A stretch of 13,333 nucleotides of DNA from contig JAFAPJ010000070.1 in assembly GCA_019247255.1 (NCBI GenBank), positions 1-13,333 of the forward strand. The letters are read 5' to 3'. Below the pieces are notes generated by a model that was given only the letters and a program-made list of their open reading frames with translations, was not told the DNA's origin and made no database searches. Positions 10,901 through 13,333 of this stretch are shown here, piece after piece. Every line of letters begins with the position of its first letter. The stretch's first letter is position 1. Origin of the DNA: Methylobacteriaceae bacterium (GTDB taxonomy: Bacteria > Pseudomonadota > Alphaproteobacteria > Rhizobiales > Beijerinckiaceae). The translations under genes and the position numbers were made by a program.

Positions 10901-13333
10901 AGGTCGAGGCCTCCGACCGGATCGGCCGGCGCCAGATCGTCTCGGTTGATTTCTTTATGGGCGGATCGACGCCCGTGACCTGGTCGCGGCCGCCCGCCGA
11001 GACCGTGACGGTCACGACCGAGAAGGATGAATACGCGCCGGGCGAAACCGCGACGCTCGTCCTCCAGAGCCCCTTCCAGAGCGCGCGGGCGCTGGCGGTC
11101 GTCGAGGAGCCCGAGGGTCGCTTCCGTTATGATTGGGTCGACATCCAGAACGGCTTCGGCCGCTACGAGCTCGCGCTCCGCAAGGAGCAGATGCCGCGCC
11201 TCGCGGTGCATTTCCTCGTCATGCGCGGCCGGCTGCCGGGCGAGATCAATCCGACCGCACCCTTCGACCAGGCGAAGCCCGTCACGGTCGCTGCGACCAA
11301 GTGGGTCAAGGTCTCGCCCGTCCGCAACATCGTGGTCGCGGCGCTCGAGGCGCCGGCGCGCGCCCGTCCGGCGCAGGAGATCGAGGTCGCGATCCGGCTC
11401 TCGGACGAGACCGGCCGGCCGCTCGCCGGCGAGGCGACCTTCTGGATGGTCGATCAGGCCGTGCTGTCGCTGGCGCGCGAGCGCCCGCTCGATCCGCTGC
11501 CCGCCTTCGTGGTGAACCGCCCCACCCGTTTGGCCGCCCGCGACACGCGCAACATGGCGTTCGGGGTCATCCCGCTCGAGGAGAACCCCGGCGGCGACGA
11601 GGCGGCGGACGATTGGGGGATCGAGAACATCTCGGTCCGCAAGAACTTCACGCCCGTGCCGGTCTACCTGCCGCGGGTGCCGATCGGCCCCGACGGCGTG
11701 GCGCGGGTCAAGGTCAAGCTCCCGGACACGCTGACCGTGTTCAAGCTGCGCGCCAAGGCGATCGCGGGGCCGGACCGCTTCGGCTTCGCGACGGGCGAAC
11801 TCCTGGTCCGGCAGGAGCTCGTGGCCCAGCCCGCCCTGCCGCGCTTCGTCCGGCCGGGCGATCGCTTCGAGGCGGGCCTCATCGGGCGCGTGGTCGAGGG
11901 GCCGGGCGGCACCGGGCGCGTGGCCTTGACGGTCGACGGGGCGGCGCTCGAGGGCCCGCGCGAGCGGACCCTCGCCTGGGAGCAGAACCGGCCGGCCCGC
12001 GCCGACTTCCCGCTAACGGTCGGCGAGCCGAAGCCCGGCGCCGAGCGGACCCGCCTGCGCTTCGTGCTCCAGCGCGACGCCGACAAGGCGGGCGACGCGG
12101 TCGAGATCGAGCTGCCCGTCCGGCCGGACCGGCCTCCCGTGCGCCGGCGCGAGATCGCCGAGATCGCGCCCGGCGCCTCCGCCACCCTCCCCACGCCGAA
12201 CGACCCCGTCCGCCCGGGCTCCTTCTCGCGCCGCGTGACGCTCGCGAGCGATCCGGCGGTCGTGCGCCTCGTCGCCGGGCTCACCTACCTGGTCGAGTAC
12301 CCCTACGGCTGCACGGAGCAGCGCATCGCCTTGGCCTCGGCCGGGCTCGCCATGAAGCCCTTCGCGCCGATCCTGGCGGCGGGCGGGCTTGAGAGCCGCG
12401 TCGGAGAGAGCGTCCGATCGACCGCGAAGGTCATCGGAAGCGCGGTCGACGACGACGGGCTCGTCGCCTTCTGGCCGCGCTCGCGCGGGACCGTCACGCT
12501 GACGGCCTGGGCCTATCGCTTTCTCGTCGCAGCGGACCGCGCCGGCGAGAGCGTGGACAAGACGCTGATCGACCGGCTCGGCAAGGTGCTGAAGCTCGCG
12601 CTCCGCTCCGATTACCCGCGGCTGCTCCGCGAGAACGAGCTGCGCGAGCGCGTCGAGGCGCTGACGGCGCTCGCGGAGGGCGGGCGGATCGACGAAGCGT
12701 ATGCGGCCGAGCTCGCGCGGCGCGCCAAGGCCATGCCGACCGCGACGCTCGCGGCCGCGACGGCCGCGCTCGCGAGGCAGTCGGGCGACGATCGCCGCAT
12801 TCCGGACGAGCTCGTCGACACGCTCTGGGGGCGCATCCGCATTCTCAACCGCGAGGGCCGGTACGCTTATGCCGGCATCTCGGGCGAGGCCGCGAGCCCC
12901 GAGATCCTGCCCTCCGAGATCCGCGCCCTGGCGGAATCGGTCCGGGCCGGCGCGCTGGCGGCGCCCGAGGACGGGCGCAACGCCGTCCTTCGGGAGGCGC
13001 TCATCCGCACGGGCGAGGGGAGCGGCTGGGGCACGACGACCGCGAACGCGGCCGCGATCCGGGCGCTCGCCGAGACCTGGCGGGCCGCCGGCGGCAGCGT
13101 CGCGGTCAACCTCGCGCGGGGCGGCGCGCCCGAGAAGCTGCAGCTCACCCCTCAGGCGCCGGTGATCCAGCGGGTCGCGAGCGAGCCCGCGCCGGAGCGC
13201 GTCGAGAATGCCGGGCAGCGCCCTATCGTTGCGCTCGTCGACCTGCGCTATCAGCCGGTCGAGCCTGGCTTCCTGGCGAAGCCCGTCGCCGACGGCTTCG
13301 TCCTCGCCCGGACGGCCTATCGGGTTCCCGGCG
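7960..13333 (+). CDS. Alpha-2-macroglobulin family protein (3' end outside window)
   Basis: A periplasmic protease-trapping protein of the bacterial alpha-2-macroglobulin family (E. coli YfhM/ECAM relatives). The frame is open for 1791 codons to the window edge. The start ATG has GAGG (7947-7950) overlapping the upstream stop, 9 bases away, suggesting translational coupling. Residues 1-24 are a type I signal peptide (cleavage likely LAA|QN) without a lipobox cysteine, so unlike E. coli ECAM it is probably soluble. Landmarks: TERPIYRPEE at 658 (MG3), YRLPTFEV at 751, VDQAVLSLA at 1164, RKNF at 1227, PDTLTVFKLRAKA at 1255, the thioester site C-T-E-Q at 1451-1454, and a complete helical thioester domain ending near WGTTTANAAAIRALAETW (1689). 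Cysteines 264/279 and 654/741 could pair, leaving Cys1451 free. An acidic loop (SEEEDEG) lies near 284. Perhaps 100-200 residues are missing. The pbpC gene (PBP1C) often neighbours this family and may follow. Confidence 0.94.
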   Translation, partial: MRSAAALLIAASLALAAGAGPLAAQNLASEPGRPAPTGTAAAPFALDRLQRADGASVVPDRFLRRWDPITIFFDRDAGPAAGGPEDEPGRVVQLSPPAAGAWQWLNARTLQFRPAEPWRPLARVAVTAGGRTTRLVPLLPAPTATSPDGRRDGIAELDQIGLTFSEPVEAEALARLLSIELRPLPGLDGRGGQTLSGSDFEVKALERAKRADPQTYLVRLRQPVPDGRLAILRLKLSDEPGLDDPSFELQLRSAVPFTVTELGCGRGLDKQVEDGIVRCNPNGSVSEEEDEGSRPAPKRSLTLGFTAEPAVPDALGLRQALRITPPVDDLTAERSGTSLRVGGRFKAETVYDIRVEPDTVRDGRGRALSGAPFAARFAFLPDRPRLRWDAAQGIAERFGPQMIPLRGRSYDRADIRIHAVDPLARHFWPFPADGLETEDDAKPPLAGNEAGAWTDKADIQAAAMAERIRSLGSPAISEIVRLPTQRGGVEAKFGLDVKGLLAKIAGPDQPGTYLVGLRPVDGAKRRWLRVQVTDLVLTAIEEAERVRFAVTSLANARPVDGAEIRLEGLQNDRFVTIARGRTDADGGFTWNLQARPKGEIRRIVVQKGLDTLVLEPGRGPAEYRDENWTKPEETWLAWTVRPDEKRAEEARTLCHVFTERPIYRPEEPVHVKGMVRRYLGGALSFASKGGTVIVTGPGDAEWRYPVSLDPVGGFYQKFDVATEATGDYQVKFQPDGEEETCGDFPFKKEAYRLPTFEVLLNGPREVPLDGEFSVDLLAKYFAGGLVADRPIKWRVSQFPQAWTPPGRDGFLFSSDSRFSGDAKFRSTPVLEREARTDAGGAARLTLDPTIEPTAQPRRYAVEATVTGDDDIQIRSIQNVVALPPFTLGVKVPRYLPQAGAIEPEILAVKADGSPLAGLEMTVRLVRRNWSSVLQASDFAQGSAKYVTQVVDETLVERKVTSTAEVQKLAFEAREAGVYLIQVEASDRIGRRQIVSVDFFMGGSTPVTWSRPPAETVTVTTEKDEYAPGETATLVLQSPFQSARALAVVEEPEGRFRYDWVDIQNGFGRYELALRKEQMPRLAVHFLVMRGRLPGEINPTAPFDQAKPVTVAATKWVKVSPVRNIVVAALEAPARARPAQEIEVAIRLSDETGRPLAGEATFWMVDQAVLSLARERPLDPLPAFVVNRPTRLAARDTRNMAFGVIPLEENPGGDEAADDWGIENISVRKNFTPVPVYLPRVPIGPDGVARVKVKLPDTLTVFKLRAKAIAGPDRFGFATGELLVRQELVAQPALPRFVRPGDRFEAGLIGRVVEGPGGTGRVALTVDGAALEGPRERTLAWEQNRPARADFPLTVGEPKPGAERTRLRFVLQRDADKAGDAVEIELPVRPDRPPVRRREIAEIAPGASATLPTPNDPVRPGSFSRRVTLASDPAVVRLVAGLTYLVEYPYGCTEQRIALASAGLAMKPFAPILAAGGLESRVGESVRSTAKVIGSAVDDDGLVAFWPRSRGTVTLTAWAYRFLVAADRAGESVDKTLIDRLGKVLKLALRSDYPRLLRENELRERVEALTALAEGGRIDEAYAAELARRAKAMPTATLAAATAALARQSGDDRRIPDELVDTLWGRIRILNREGRYAYAGISGEAASPEILPSEIRALAESVRAGALAAPEDGRNAVLREALIRTGEGSGWGTTTANAAAIRALAETWRAAGGSVAVNLARGGAPEKLQLTPQAPVIQRVASEPAPERVENAGQRPIVALVDLRYQPVEPGFLAKPVADGFVLARTAYRVPG
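11476..11637 (+). other. Candidate bait region of the macroglobulin
   Basis: Residues about 1173-1226 lie between the VDQAVLSLA strand and the RKNF strand, the place where the protease-cleavable bait segment sits in animal alpha-2-macroglobulins. The stretch is loop-like: several arginines (RPTRLAARDTRN), then MAFG, then an acidic, glycine-rich part (EENPGGDEAADDWG). Arginine and Met/Phe sites would suit trypsin-like and chymotrypsin-like proteases. Placement rests on flanking motifs only. Confidence 0.5.
12310..12321 (+). other. Thioester site C-T-E-Q
   Basis: Codons for Cys1451-Thr-Glu-Gln1454 within YPYGCTEQR. In this family the Cys and Gln side chains form an internal thioester that covalently captures the protease after the bait is cut. 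Both key residues are present, so this is the thioester-bearing type and not the bacterial type that lost it. Confidence 0.93.

Noticed and set aside
7792..11211. 1139-codon open frame on the - strand, antisense to the macroglobulin gene
   Set aside because: It covers a clear alpha-2-macroglobulin frame. Its product is a low-complexity Arg/Leu/Glu/Asp/Gly sequence with no recognisable domain, as expected for the complement of a GC-rich gene.

Overview
The window is very GC-rich, with strong G/C bias at third codon positions and long spurious open frames on the opposite strand. Together with the protein families present, this suggests an alphaproteobacterium, perhaps Hyphomicrobiales of the Methylobacterium type. 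That placement is inference: there is no rRNA or other marker gene. All real genes read on the + strand and coding density is high; the largest gap is 159 bases (2126-2284). I see no tRNA, rRNA, CRISPR array, insertion sequence or attachment site.

Left part (1-2125), small-molecule metabolism: the C-terminal part of an aldo/keto reductase (cut by the window start), a class II HpcH/HpaI-type 2-oxo-acid aldolase, and a single-domain MaoC-type hydratase/dehydratase. Aldolase and hydratase are 25 bases apart, each with a good ribosome binding site, and look like an operon. A perfect 9-bp inverted repeat directly after the reductase stop separates the reductase from this pair.

Right part (2285-13333), cell-envelope proteins: a 1887-residue exported protein followed 11 bases later by an alpha-2-macroglobulin family protein that runs off the window end. 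The first has a signal peptide, a four-cysteine LprI-like domain (PF07007/DUF1311, related to a lysozyme inhibitor), a proline-rich linker and a very long cysteine-free body carrying at least ten copies of a G-x-Y-x-[hydrophobic] motif, with an acidic spacer at about residue 1147. The second has a type I signal peptide, the usual macroglobulin motifs and an intact C-T-E-Q thioester site.

Bacterial alpha-2-macroglobulins are thought to trap proteases that reach the periplasm and usually sit beside the penicillin-binding protein PBP1C gene, which may lie just downstream. The tight coupling of a giant LprI-domain protein with this macroglobulin suggests a two-gene periplasmic protection module against both lysozyme-like enzymes and proteases. 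That is the most interesting point of the window, and its function is inferred.
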